NCBI RefSeq assembly: GCF_016809835.1
Contig: NZ_JAFBIL020000003.1
Coordinates: 496,001-560,000 of the forward strand
DNA: 64,000 bases
Reading direction: 5' to 3'
Source of the DNA: Massilia soli
Lineage (GTDB): Bacteria; Pseudomonadota; Gammaproteobacteria; Burkholderiales; Burkholderiaceae_D
In this document: positions 8,671 to 16,827 of the stretch, one piece after another
How the letters are laid out: every line of letters starts with the position of its first letter
How positions within the stretch are numbered: the stretch's first letter is position 1
The notes under the pieces: model-generated
Told to the model about the DNA's origin: nothing
Database searches by the model: none
The model's input: the letters and a program-made list of their open reading frames with translations, nothing else
Position numbers and translations under genes: made by a program

Positions 8671-9828
8671 TTACAAGCTGGACAAGCGCTCCAGCGCCAA
8701 TTGCAGTGTCTCATCCTTCTTGGCAAAACAGAAACGCACGATGCCCGATTCTTTCGGCTCGCTGTAGAAGGCCGACACCGGTATCGCCGCGACCTTGATC
8801 TCGCTGGTCAGCCACTCCGAAAACGCGGCCTCGTCAAGCGCCGAGATGGCGTCGTAGCGCACGCACTGGAAGTAGGTGCCATCGGCCGGCAGCAAGGTGA
8901 AGCGTGAACCCGACAAGCCTTCGCGGAACAAGTCGCGCTTGCGCTGATAGAACGCCGGCAGCTCACGATACGGCGCCGGGTCGGCCATGTAACTGGCAAT
9001 TCCGTGCTGCATCGGCGTGTTGACCGTAAAAACATTGTACTGATGGACCTTGCGAAACTCCATCATCATCGGCTTCGGTGCGGCAACGTAGCCAACTTTC
9101 CAGCCGGTGACGTGGTAGGTCTTGCCAAAACTGGAAATAACGAAGGACCGCGCGGCCAGTTCGGGATGGCGGCAGACCGATTCGTGGCGGACGCCGTCGA
9201 ACACCATGTGTTCATAGACTTCATCCGACAGCACCAGGATATCGGTGCCGCGCACGATGTCGGCCAGCGCGTGCAGGTCGGCTTCGCGCAGGATTGCGCC
9301 GGTCGGGTTGTGCGGCGAATTGATGATGATCAGGCGGGTGCGCGGGGTCACGGCGGCAGCCAGCGCCGGCCATGGCACGCTGTAGCCATCGTCGCCCAGC
9401 GCCATCGACACCGGCACGGCCACGCCGCCAGCGAGCGCGATATTCGGCAAGTAGCAGTCGTACGCCGGCTCGATGACGATGACTTCGTCGCCCGGATGCA
9501 CGCAGCACAGGATGGCCGTCTGCACCGCCTGGCTGGCGCCGCTGGTGATGGTGATTTCGGCCAGCGGGTCGTAGGCATGGCCGTACAGCGCCGCCACCTT
9601 GGCGGCAATGGCCTCGCGCAACGCCGGCACGCCGGCCATCATCGGATACTGATTGTGCCCGGCGCGCATGGCGTCCGCGACCAGGTCAAGCAAGCGCGGG
9701 TCGCACGCGAAATCGGGGAAGCCCTGTCCCAGGTTCACCGCGCCATGTTCGGCAGCCAGCGCCGACATGCGGGTGAAAACGGTGGTGCCGACTGCCGGCA
9801 GCTTGGTGCGCAGGGGTGGGGTATTCAT
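8671..9828 (-). CDS. PLP-dependent aminotransferase, methionine aminotransferase (YbdL)-like
   Basis: A 385-residue fold-type I aminotransferase. Class I/II hallmarks are NLGQGFPDF at 32-40, NSPHNPTG at 170-177, SDEVYEH at 201-207 and the PLP lysine in SSFGKTYHVTGWK (K236). The segments GTTVFTRMSALA, VSSFGKTYH-type and KVHQYNVFTVNTP closely resemble E. coli YbdL, which prefers methionine. A role in methionine/KMTB salvage or broad transamination is therefore likely. It runs in the same direction as the HD-GYP-like gene, whose start lies 19 bp downstream of this stop. Confidence 0.85.
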   Translation of the reverse strand: MNTPPLRTKLPAVGTTVFTRMSALAAEHGAVNLGQGFPDFACDPRLLDLVADAMRAGHNQYPMMAGVPALREAIAAKVAALYGHAYDPLAEITITSGASQAVQTAILCCVHPGDEVIVIEPAYDCYLPNIALAGGVAVPVSMALGDDGYSVPWPALAAAVTPRTRLIIINSPHNPTGAILREADLHALADIVRGTDILVLSDEVYEHMVFDGVRHESVCRHPELAARSFVISSFGKTYHVTGWKVGYVAAPKPMMMEFRKVHQYNVFTVNTPMQHGIASYMADPAPYRELPAFYQRKRDLFREGLSGSRFTLLPADGTYFQCVRYDAISALDEAAFSEWLTSEIKVAAIPVSAFYSEPKESGIVRFCFAKKDETLQLALERLSSL

Positions 9829-9856
9829 AAAGCCTGGAAAATGATGGACCGATTTT

Positions 9857-10315
9857 TCATTCTAGCTCAGCTTCGGCCAGCCGTGCTTTCACCCATGCTT
9901 CCGGCAACATGATCCGGAACAAACCGGCCTGCGCCGTCTTGCGCGCCAGCTTCAGCAAGGCCTTGTCCTTGGTGATCAGGATCTCGGCCCCGGCGTCGCG
10001 CGCCACCTCCAGGAATTTCTGGTCGTCCTTGTCGCTGCACACCGGCAAGCGCACCAGGCTGGGCGCCGGCGCCACCACCTTGATCAGGGCGTCGAAGCGG
10101 GCGGCCGACTGCGGACGGCTGGCCTCGTCGAGGGGCAGGTGAGGGTAGTGCAGTACCACATGGTACTCATCGCGGCAGTCGAAGCGGGTCACCACCTCCA
10201 GCGCGCCGCTTTCCATATCGGCCAGCAGCGTGTTCCAGCGCGGGTCGTGGAACACGAACAGGTCGAGGCATACATTGGTATCGATGACGATGCGTTTCGC
10301 TGGAGCAGGTATCAT
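9857..10315 (-). CDS. PIN-domain protein (putative endoribonuclease toxin)
   Basis: A 152-residue single-domain protein with the PIN pattern: VIDTNV with Asp12, a mid-protein Glu50, a DKDD cluster at 95-98 and ITKDK with Asp117. These acidic residues would hold the metal of a PIN nuclease. It resembles the 'putative toxin-antitoxin system toxin component, PIN family' group. No small antitoxin gene is adjacent: the upstream neighbour is divergent yaaA only 37 bp away, and the downstream neighbour is the aminotransferase. It may be an orphan toxin or a housekeeping RNase. Confidence 0.78.
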   Translation of the reverse strand: MIPAPAKRIVIDTNVCLDLFVFHDPRWNTLLADMESGALEVVTRFDCRDEYHVVLHYPHLPLDEASRPQSAARFDALIKVVAPAPSLVRLPVCSDKDDQKFLEVARDAGAEILITKDKALLKLARKTAQAGLFRIMLPEAWVKARLAEAELE

Positions 10316-10352
10316 GTCGGATTGTTTATCGTTTGGTTAGTCAATTAATTCT

Positions 10353-11120
10353 ATGCTGATTGTTTTGTCGCCCGCAAAATCGCTCGACCTCGAAACGCCT
10401 CCCACCACCAAGCTGCACACCACGCCGGATTTCCTGCCCCGCTCGCGCGAGCTGATCGACGTGCTGCGCACCTACTCGCCGGCTCAGGTCGGCAGCCTGA
10501 TGAGCATCTCGGACGCCTTGTCGACGCTGAATGTCGGCCGCTATGCCAGCTGGAACGAAGACCCGGCCGACGGCCGCCAGGCCATCATGACGTTCAACGG
10601 CGATGTCTACGACGGCTTCGACGCGCGCACCCTGAAGCCGAAGCAGCTGGCGTATGCGCAATCGAAGCTGCGCATCCTGTCCGGCCTGTACGGCGTGCTG
10701 CGCCCGCTTGACCTGATCCAGCCGCACCGGCTCGAAATGGGCACGCGCCTGTCAACCGCGCACGGCAAGGACCTGTATGCCTTCTGGGGCGACACTGTTA
10801 CCGGCAAGCTGAACGAGGTGATTGCTGAGCAAGACGCCAAGGCGGTGGTGAACCTGGCGTCGGAAGAATACTTCAAGTCGGTCAAGCCGAAGCTGCTGTC
10901 GGTGCCGGTGATCACGCCGGTGTTCGAAGACTGGAAGAACGGCAAGTACAAGATCATCTCGTTCTTTGCCAAGCGCGCCCGCGGCATGATGGCGCGCTAC
11001 GCGGCGGTGAAAGGGATCACCGATCCCACCAAGCTCAAGCGCTTCGACATGGACGGCTACGCCTACGTCAAGGAAGCCTCGAACGAATCAAGCTGGGTAT
11101 TCCGCCGCAAGATTGCTTGA
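10353..11120 (+). CDS. yaaA: Peroxide stress protein YaaA
   Basis: A 255-residue full-length YaaA/DUF328 protein. Diagnostic segments are [12 protein letters not shown] at the start, FNGDVYDG near 87, a [17 protein letters not shown]-type segment near 115 and [15 protein letters not shown] near 200. In E. coli YaaA is OxyR-controlled, binds DNA and limits damage when peroxide meets free iron. The start ATG follows an AT-rich 37-bp gap shared with the divergent PIN gene; no clear Shine-Dalgarno is seen. Confidence 0.92.
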   Translation: MLIVLSPAKSLDLETPPTTKLHTTPDFLPRSRELIDVLRTYSPAQVGSLMSISDALSTLNVGRYASWNEDPADGRQAIMTFNGDVYDGFDARTLKPKQLAYAQSKLRILSGLYGVLRPLDLIQPHRLEMGTRLSTAHGKDLYAFWGDTVTGKLNEVIAEQDAKAVVNLASEEYFKSVKPKLLSVPVITPVFEDWKNGKYKIISFFAKRARGMMARYAAVKGITDPTKLKRFDMDGYAYVKEASNESSWVFRRKIA

Positions 11121-11130
11121 TTTCTTCTTG

Positions 11131-11192
11131 GGGGGCAGATCCGACATTCGGACATGTTAGGTCCGAAATGTCCGAATGCCGGAACTGACCCC
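11131..11192. repeat. 25-bp imperfect inverted repeat in the yaaA/bamD intergenic gap
   Basis: The arms 11131-11155 and 11168-11192 are inverted copies with three mismatches and a 12-nt centre. The inner 11 bp (CATTCGGACAT and its complement) is perfect, and the outer ends read GGGG..CAG and CTGACCCC. It lies between two convergent genes and could act as a bidirectional terminator, although it has no adjoining T-tract. The form suggests a small dispersed palindromic repeat. Confidence 0.7.
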
Positions 11193-11206
11193 AGGGGGAC
11201 AAAAAA

Positions 11207-12010
11207 TTACTTGCCGCCCCAGAATTTCCACCACTGCTTGCCCTGTGCATTCGGGTTCAGGAAGCGGCTGTCCGGGAACGTCTTGACGAACACGCGGCGG
11301 GCGTCGTCGCGCAGCTCGGGCATGTTGAGCTTGTCGTAGCTCTGGACCATGATCCACAGTGCTTCTTCGATCGCCGGCGCGTCCTGGTAATCCTGCACGG
11401 CATTCTGTGCGCGATTCAGCGAGGCGAGGTAGGCGCCGCGGCGGTAGTAGTAGTTGGCAACGTGTACTTCGTACTGCGCCATCGCATTGACCAGGTACTT
11501 CATGCGCGCGATCGAATCTTCGCGGTAGACACTGTTCGGGAATTTGTCGACCAGCGCCTTGAACGCGGCAAACGATTCGCGCGTTGCCTTCGGGTCGCGC
11601 TCGGTTGGGTCCTGGGTGTACAGCACGCCAAGGAAGCCAACCTGGTCATTGAAGCTGATCAGGCCGCGCAGGTAGTACATGTAGTCGACCGCCGCGTGGT
11701 TCGGGTGCAGCTTGATGAAGCGTTCGACCGCTGCCAGCGCCTGTGCCTGGTCCTGGGTCTTGTAGTGCGCGTAGGCGATTTCCATCTGCGCCTGGGCGGC
11801 GTAGGTGCCGAACGGGTAGTTGGATTCGAGGCGTTCAAACAGCTTGATCGCGCTCTCGTAATGACCGCCGGTCATTTCTTCGCGCGCCTCAGCGTATAAT
11901 TTCTCCACTGTCCAATTTTTGCTCGCGTCGGTTTTCTCCGGGAGCAAGCTGCAAGCGGACAAACCAAGCAGAAGGAACGAAGCAACAACTACTTTCAATT
12001 TTTTTTGCAT
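11207..12010 (-). CDS. bamD: Outer membrane assembly lipoprotein BamD
   Basis: The start at 12010 gives a lipoprotein signal (basic MQKKLK, then a hydrophobic stretch) ending in Leu-Ser-Ala-Cys with Cys20. The 267-residue protein then has the TPR-rich BamD body, with ASKNWTVEKLYAEA, SNYPFGTYAAQAQM and YYYRRGAYLASLNRAQ. BamD is the essential lipoprotein of the BAM complex that receives and folds beta-barrel proteins. A longer frame to 12328 overlaps rluD and is not used. It is divergent from rluD across about 61 bp. Confidence 0.93.
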   Translation of the reverse strand: MQKKLKVVVASFLLLGLSACSLLPEKTDASKNWTVEKLYAEAREEMTGGHYESAIKLFERLESNYPFGTYAAQAQMEIAYAHYKTQDQAQALAAVERFIKLHPNHAAVDYMYYLRGLISFNDQVGFLGVLYTQDPTERDPKATRESFAAFKALVDKFPNSVYREDSIARMKYLVNAMAQYEVHVANYYYRRGAYLASLNRAQNAVQDYQDAPAIEEALWIMVQSYDKLNMPELRDDARRVFVKTFPDSRFLNPNAQGKQWWKFWGGK

Positions 12011-12050
12011 ATCTTTTTGCAAGAATGATTCGAGTTTCAACGAAAGGCTG

Positions 12051-12056
12051 ATTATA
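12051..12056 (-). promoter_or_regulatory. Possible -10 box of bamD
   Basis: The minus strand reads TATAAT here, about 40 bp upstream of the bamD start, which is a suitable distance for a short leader. No good -35 is visible at 16-18 bp, so this is a weak call. Confidence 0.3.
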
Positions 12057-12071
12057 GCCGATGGGAATGCT

Positions 12072-13109
12072 GTGATATTAACTCCAACGCCGATTTCGGC
12101 GGATTTACCTGAAGACCCGGACTTTGACGATGAGCTGGACGTTGAACTGACGCCCGCCATGGTCGGCTCCGACCTGTCCCCGATTACCCTGGCACTCACG
12201 CCGGATGCATGCGGCCAGCGCCTCGACAAGGTCGTCGCCGGCCTGGTGCCGCAATTTTCGCGCAGCCGCATCCAGCAATGGTTTGACGGCGGGCATGTGC
12301 TCGTCGACGGCAAGCCAAAGCGCGGCAAGGATACCGCGTATGGCGACGAAGCGGTCGTTATCGTGCCACAAAGCGCGCCCGAAGACCAAGCCTACACGCC
12401 TGAAGCAATCGACCTCGACATCGTGCACGAGGACGAACACATCATCGTCGTCAACAAGCCGGCCGGCCTGGTCGTGCATCCTGGCGCGGGCAACTGGGCC
12501 GGCACCTTGCTCAACGGCCTGCTGCATCATTGCCCGCAACTTGCCAATGTGCCGCGCGCCGGCATCGTGCACCGCCTCGACAAGGACACCAGTGGCCTGA
12601 TGGTGGTCGGCAAGACGCTGGCGGCGCAGACCGACCTGGTGCGCCAGTTGCAGGCGCGCACCGTCAAGCGCGAGTATTTCGCGCTGGTCTGGGGCACGCC
12701 GCAGCTGTCGGGCACCATCGATGCTTCGATGGGCCGCCACCCGAAGGACCGCGTCAAGATGGCGGTGTCGACCAACTTCTCGGCCAAGCCGGCGATTACC
12801 CATTACCAGCGCCTGTCCAGCGGCGTGCTGGAAGGCCGTCCGGTCAGCCTGGTGCAGTGCCAGCTTGAAACCGGGCGCACCCACCAGATCCGCGTGCACA
12901 TGATGTCGATCGGCTTTGCGCTGGTGGGCGACACCGTGTACGGCAAGCAGCATCTGGCGCCGTTCTTCCATCGCCAGGCGCTGCAGGCGCGCCGCCTTGG
13001 ACTGGTGCATCCCGGCACCGGCGAGGACTGGGAGTGGATCGTGCCGCTGGCCGGCGATTTCGCCGAGCTGATCGCCCAGTGCGGCATTCCCGAACCTGAA
13101 GCGGCATGA
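12072..13109 (+). CDS. rluD: 23S rRNA pseudouridine synthase RluD
   Basis: A 345-residue protein from a GTG start at 12072. An N-terminal S4 RNA-binding domain (about 47-110) precedes the RluA-family catalytic domain. The HRLDKDTSGL motif places the catalytic Asp at 170, and the GRTHQIRVH motif follows near 277-285. RluD modifies helix 69 of 23S rRNA. An acidic N-terminal tail of ~40 residues precedes S4. The start is uncertain: GGGA lies a few bases upstream of GTG 12072, while an in-frame ATG at the MVGSDL segment would also keep the domains. The stop overlaps pgeF by 4 bp. Confidence 0.9.
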   Translation: MILTPTPISADLPEDPDFDDELDVELTPAMVGSDLSPITLALTPDACGQRLDKVVAGLVPQFSRSRIQQWFDGGHVLVDGKPKRGKDTAYGDEAVVIVPQSAPEDQAYTPEAIDLDIVHEDEHIIVVNKPAGLVVHPGAGNWAGTLLNGLLHHCPQLANVPRAGIVHRLDKDTSGLMVVGKTLAAQTDLVRQLQARTVKREYFALVWGTPQLSGTIDASMGRHPKDRVKMAVSTNFSAKPAITHYQRLSSGVLEGRPVSLVQCQLETGRTHQIRVHMMSIGFALVGDTVYGKQHLAPFFHRQALQARRLGLVHPGTGEDWEWIVPLAGDFAELIAQCGIPEPEAA

Positions 13110-13894
13110 CGCAAGCATCAAGCATCACGCCCGACTGGCCTGACGCCCCCGCCAACATCGGGGCGATGGCCACGCTGCGCGCGGGCGGCGTCAGCACCGG
13201 CCCCTACGATGACGGCCGCGGCGGCGGCGGGCTGAACCTGGGCCTGCATTGCGGCGACGATGCCGTGGCGGTCCGCGAGAACAGGGCACGGCTGCAAGCG
13301 CTGCTGCCCGCGTCGCCGGCCTGGACCTCGCAGGTGCACGGTATCGCGGTGGCCGACGCAGCCACCGTGGTGCCGGGCGCGGCGGTTCAGGTTGCCGATG
13401 CCGCGGTGTCCGATCGCCGCGGCGTGGTCTGCGCGGTGATGACCGCCGATTGCCTGCCGGTGCTGTTTGCCGATCTGGAAGGCAAGGTGGTCGGCGCCGC
13501 CCACGCTGGCTGGCGCGGCCTGGCCGCTGGCGTGCTGGGCGAAACCGTGGCGGCGATGCGCGCGCGCGGCGCCGGCGAGATCACGGCCTGGCTGGGCCCG
13601 GCGATCGGCCCGCAGGCGTTCGAGGTGGGCACTGACGTGCTGGACAGTTTTATGGCCGGCGCGCGCGGCACTCTAGAAATTGAACAGGTGAGGGCGGCGT
13701 TCGCGCCATACCCCGGCCGGGAAGGCAAGTACTTCGCCGATATGTATGCGCTGGCGCGCTTGTTCCTGGCGCGCGAGGGCATCAGCCGGGTTTCCGGCGG
13801 GACGCACTGCACCTTCACCGAGCGCGACAGCTTCTATTCGTACCGGCGTGATCATGTTACCGGCCGTCAGGCGAGTTTGATCTGGCTCAAGTAG
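13106..13894 (+). CDS. pgeF: Peptidoglycan editing factor PgeF (YfiH/LACC1 family)
   Basis: A 262-residue member of the YfiH family (often labelled laccase or polyphenol oxidase). Metal-binding motifs are visible: a TSQVHG His, TADCLPVLF with a Cys, and AHAGWRGLAAG with a His. The family has purine nucleoside-processing activity, and PgeF in E. coli guards peptidoglycan precursor composition. ATG at 13106 overlaps the rluD stop by ATGA, so the two are co-translated. Confidence 0.88.
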   Translation: MTQASSITPDWPDAPANIGAMATLRAGGVSTGPYDDGRGGGGLNLGLHCGDDAVAVRENRARLQALLPASPAWTSQVHGIAVADAATVVPGAAVQVADAAVSDRRGVVCAVMTADCLPVLFADLEGKVVGAAHAGWRGLAAGVLGETVAAMRARGAGEITAWLGPAIGPQAFEVGTDVLDSFMAGARGTLEIEQVRAAFAPYPGREGKYFADMYALARLFLAREGISRVSGGTHCTFTERDSFYSYRRDHVTGRQASLIWLK

Positions 13895-13927
13895 AGCAGG
13901 CTGGCTTGCCCAATACTGCTCACTTCA

Positions 13928-14164
13928 TCACGGCGACGTGCCCGTGCCATCGTCACCCGCTGCAGCCGGGGCCGAAGCCGCTGCCGCGCGTGCGGCCTTC
14001 GCTTGCGCCGCGCGCTTGCGGCGACCAGAGCCTGTAAGATAGTAAAGTATTGATAATGGCAACACGCAGTAGCCGAGGAAGGTCATGACGCCGGCGACGA
14101 TCGAGGTCTCGGTCAGGGACATCAGCGCGACCACGTAGATCCAGGCTATTGCAACGATCAACAT
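13928..14164 (-). CDS. Small two-helix membrane protein, unknown function
   Basis: A 78-residue protein with hydrophobic helices at about 2-18 and 22-44, followed by a strongly basic stretch (GRRKR at 47-51) and an Ala-rich tail. AGGAAA sits before the ATG at 14164. It lies alone on the minus strand between pgeF and phaC. I do not recognise the family. The basic tail suggests it stays on the cytoplasmic side. Confidence 0.6.
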   Translation of the reverse strand: MLIVAIAWIYVVALMSLTETSIVAGVMTFLGYCVLPLSILYYLTGSGRRKRAAQAKAARAAAASAPAAAGDDGTGTSP

Positions 14165-14197
14165 AGGTTTTCCTTCATTTGAAACACGTTTTTAACA

Positions 14198-15937
14198 ATG
14201 GATGCCCACATGAATATGCCCGATCCGCAAGCGATGGCCTCGGCCTGGATGACGCAGTTTGCCAATCCCCAGGGATGGCAGTCGTGGTTTCAGATGCCAG
14301 CGCAAAGTGCCAACCCCCTGGCCGGCATGATGAAGGACGCCGGCGTTTCGATCAAGCCGGAAAAACTGGAGGCGCTTCGCACCGACTACCTGCAAAAGGC
14401 GGGCGCGCTCTGGCAGGATTTTATCGCATCGCGCAAGCCGGTCCTGTCGGACAAGCGTTTCTCGGCGCCTGAGTGGCAGGCGAATCCGCTGACCGCTTAC
14501 CACGCCGCGTCCTACCTGCTCAATGCCGAGTTCCTGGCCGCGCTGGCCGAGGCCGTCGATGCGCCGCCGCGCGAGCATCAGAAGATCCGTTTCGCCGTGC
14601 AGCAGATGGTCGATGCGATGTCGCCGGCAAATTTCCTGGCGACCAATCCAGAGGCGCAGCAAAAGCTCATCGACAGCAAGGGCGAAAGCCTGACCAAGGG
14701 CCTGAGCAACATGCTCTCCGACATGCAGAAGGGCCGCATTTCGCAGTCCGACGAGTCGGCGTTTGAAGTTGGCCGCAATGTCGCCACCGCGCCCGGCCAC
14801 GTGGTGTTCGAGAACGACTTGTTCCAGCTGATCCAGTACGACCCGGTCACGCCCGCCGTGCATCAGGCGCCGCTGCTGATTGTCCCGCCGTGCATCAACA
14901 AGTTCTACATCCTCGACTTGCAGCCTGAGAACTCGGTAGTGCGTTATGCGGTGGAGCAGGGCAATACCGTCATGCTGATGTCGTGGCGTAACCCGGACAA
15001 GTCGATGGGATCGCTGACCTGGGACGATTACGTCGAAACCGGCGCCATCAAGGCCATCGAAGTCACCCGCGCGATTTCCAAGCAGCCAAAAATCAATGCC
15101 TTCGGTTTCTGCGTCGGCGGCACCATTGTCGCCAGCGCGCTGGCGGTGCTGGCCGCTCGCGGCGACCAGGCCGCTTCCAGCGTCACCCTGCTGACGGCCT
15201 TGCTCGACTTTAAGGACACCGGCGTGCTCGACGTCTTCATCGACCCGACCCAGGTGGCCATGCGCGAGCAAGCGCTGGGCAACGGCGGTTTGATGCCGGG
15301 GCGCGACCTCGCCACGACCTTCTCGGCCCTGCGTCCCAACGACCTGGTCTGGAACTACGTGCAGTCAAACTACCTCAAGGGCAACGAGCCGCCGGCATTC
15401 GACCTGTTGTACTGGAATGCCGACAGCACCAACCTGCCAGGCCCGATGTTCTGCTGGTACCTGCGCAATATGTACCTGGAAAATAACTTGCGGGAAAGTG
15501 GCAAGCTGACGGTGTGCGGCGTGCCGGTCGACCTTGCCAGCATCGATGCACCGGTATTCGTGTTTGGCTCGAAAGAAGACCACATCGTGCCGTGGACCGC
15601 GGCGTTCGAGTCGATGGCCATCCTCAATCCAAAGAAGCCGAAAGCCAATCGCTTCGTGCTGGGCGCGTCGGGCCATATCGCGGGCGTGATCAATCCGGCA
15701 TCCAAGAACAAGCGCAGCTACTGGACCAACGACAGCAACGGCAAGGCGCGCCCGGCCACGGCGAGCGCCTGGTTCGAGGGCGCAACCGAGCACAAAGGCA
15801 GTTGGTGGCCAGAATGGGCCAAGTTCTTGGCCGACAACGGCGGCAAGGACATCAAGGCGCCGGCCAAGCCTGGCAATGCGACCTTCAAGCCGATCGAGCC
15901 GGCCCCGGGACGTTACGTGAAAGTGCGTGGCGATTGA
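14198..15937 (+). CDS. phaC: Class I poly(3-hydroxyalkanoate) synthase PhaC
   Basis: A 579-residue PHA synthase. The lipase-like box GFCVGG holds the nucleophile Cys305. The other catalytic residues are visible as Asp461 in SKEDHIVPW and His493 in ASGHIAGVINP. Length and N-terminal domain fit class I enzymes that polymerise short-chain hydroxyacyl-CoA on granules. Three in-frame ATGs lie close together (14198, 14210, 14216) with no obvious Shine-Dalgarno, so the exact start is open. Only 33 bp separate it from the divergent small gene, so the promoter must overlap that gene. phaA and phaB are not adjacent. Confidence 0.95.
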   Translation: MDAHMNMPDPQAMASAWMTQFANPQGWQSWFQMPAQSANPLAGMMKDAGVSIKPEKLEALRTDYLQKAGALWQDFIASRKPVLSDKRFSAPEWQANPLTAYHAASYLLNAEFLAALAEAVDAPPREHQKIRFAVQQMVDAMSPANFLATNPEAQQKLIDSKGESLTKGLSNMLSDMQKGRISQSDESAFEVGRNVATAPGHVVFENDLFQLIQYDPVTPAVHQAPLLIVPPCINKFYILDLQPENSVVRYAVEQGNTVMLMSWRNPDKSMGSLTWDDYVETGAIKAIEVTRAISKQPKINAFGFCVGGTIVASALAVLAARGDQAASSVTLLTALLDFKDTGVLDVFIDPTQVAMREQALGNGGLMPGRDLATTFSALRPNDLVWNYVQSNYLKGNEPPAFDLLYWNADSTNLPGPMFCWYLRNMYLENNLRESGKLTVCGVPVDLASIDAPVFVFGSKEDHIVPWTAAFESMAILNPKKPKANRFVLGASGHIAGVINPASKNKRSYWTNDSNGKARPATASAWFEGATEHKGSWWPEWAKFLADNGGKDIKAPAKPGNATFKPIEPAPGRYVKVRGD

Positions 15938-15991
15938 GGACTGTGGTCCGTGAACCACGGCAATCTTTATTGCCGTGTATTTACGCTTGGT

Positions 15992-16014
15992 ATGCAGTGC
16001 AATAAATACTGCAT
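15992..16014. promoter_or_regulatory. Inverted repeat, possible PhaR operator
   Basis: ATGCAGT (15992-15998) and ACTGCAT (16008-16014) form a perfect 7-bp inverted repeat with a 9-bp centre between phaC and phaR. PhaR proteins bind TGC/GCA-type sites in front of phasin genes and their own gene, so autoregulation is plausible. This is inference from position and base pattern. Confidence 0.45.
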
Positions 16015-16082
16015 CCCGCCCCACAAAGTGGTATGTTCCTGACTATTCACTCTCAAAACGCCGGAGTGGGCTTGGCAGGACG

Positions 16083-16106
16083 GCGGACCAACGTCCGCTT
16101 TTTTTT
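16083..16106 (+). terminator. Rho-independent terminator between phaC and phaR
   Basis: GCGGAC and GTCCGC form a 6-bp stem around CAAC, followed directly by eight T (16099-16106). It would end the phaC transcript. As it also lies downstream of the possible PhaR operator, it could attenuate phaR. Confidence 0.75.
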
Positions 16107-16150
16107 CGTAATCATTCAAATGCGCTGCGGCGCAATAGTGGAAACCTGAG

Positions 16151-16711
16151 ATGAGTAGTGCAAAAAAGAGCGCTGAACGCCTGATCAAGAAGTACCCTAA
16201 CCGTCGCTTGTATGACACACAGACGAGTTCGTACATTACTTTGTCAGATGTAAAACAATTGGTGCTGGATGGAGACGAATTTACAGTGGTTGACGCGAAG
16301 ACCAGCGACGACCTGACGCGCAGCATCCTGCTGCAGATCATCCTGGAAGAGGAAGCGAACGGCGCGCCGATGTTCTCGAGCGTGGTGCTGTCGCAGATCA
16401 TCCGTTACTACGGCCACGCGATGCAGGGCATGATGGGGTCTTACCTGGAAAAGAACGTCCAGGCCTTTACCGACATCCAGAACAAGTTCACCAGCGGTGC
16501 CGGCGGCGGTTACGAGGGTAAGCCGTTCAGCCCTGAAATGTGGACCCAGTTCATGAACGTCCAGGGGCCGATGATGCAAGGCATGATGAACAACTATATC
16601 GACCAGAGCAAGAACCTGTTCGTGCAGATGCAGGAACAGATGCAGTCGCAAAGCAAGAATATCTTCGGCACCTTCCCGTTTGTACCGGTGGTACCAGTCG
16701 ATAAAAAATAA
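16151..16711 (+). CDS. phaR: PHA synthesis regulator PhaR
   Basis: A 186-residue protein starting with the conserved PHB/PHA accumulation regulator DNA-binding domain (about 9-70: RLIKKYPNRRLYDT, YITLSDVKQLV, DEFTVVDAKT, DLTRSILLQII). The Met/Gln-rich helical C-terminal half is of the kind that binds PHA granules. PhaR represses phasin genes until polymer titrates it away. The start ATG at 16151 is the first in the frame. Confidence 0.93.
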   Translation: MSSAKKSAERLIKKYPNRRLYDTQTSSYITLSDVKQLVLDGDEFTVVDAKTSDDLTRSILLQIILEEEANGAPMFSSVVLSQIIRYYGHAMQGMMGSYLEKNVQAFTDIQNKFTSGAGGGYEGKPFSPEMWTQFMNVQGPMMQGMMNNYIDQSKNLFVQMQEQMQSQSKNIFGTFPFVPVVPVDKK

Positions 16712-16726
16712 GCAAGTCCCGGGCTG

Positions 16727-16756
16727 CGCCGGAGCCACCCGATCGGGTCTCCGGCG
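16727..16756 (+). other. Large imperfect hairpin downstream of phaR
   Basis: CGCCGGAG (16727-16734) pairs with CTCCGGCG (16749-16756), and the interior ACCCGATCGGGT is itself a palindrome, leaving only two bulged bases. There is no T-tract. It could stabilise the phaR 3' end or act with Rho. Confidence 0.45.
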
Positions 16757-16827
16757 TACATCGCCCAACATCGCGGCATTGCAGTGCGGTACAATAGCCG
16801 ATTCCCCTGCAATTTCCCTGCTCCCCC

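Noticed and set aside
11207-12328. Longer BamD start at 12328
   Set aside because: It would place ~106 residues of non-secretory sequence before the lipobox and overlap rluD.
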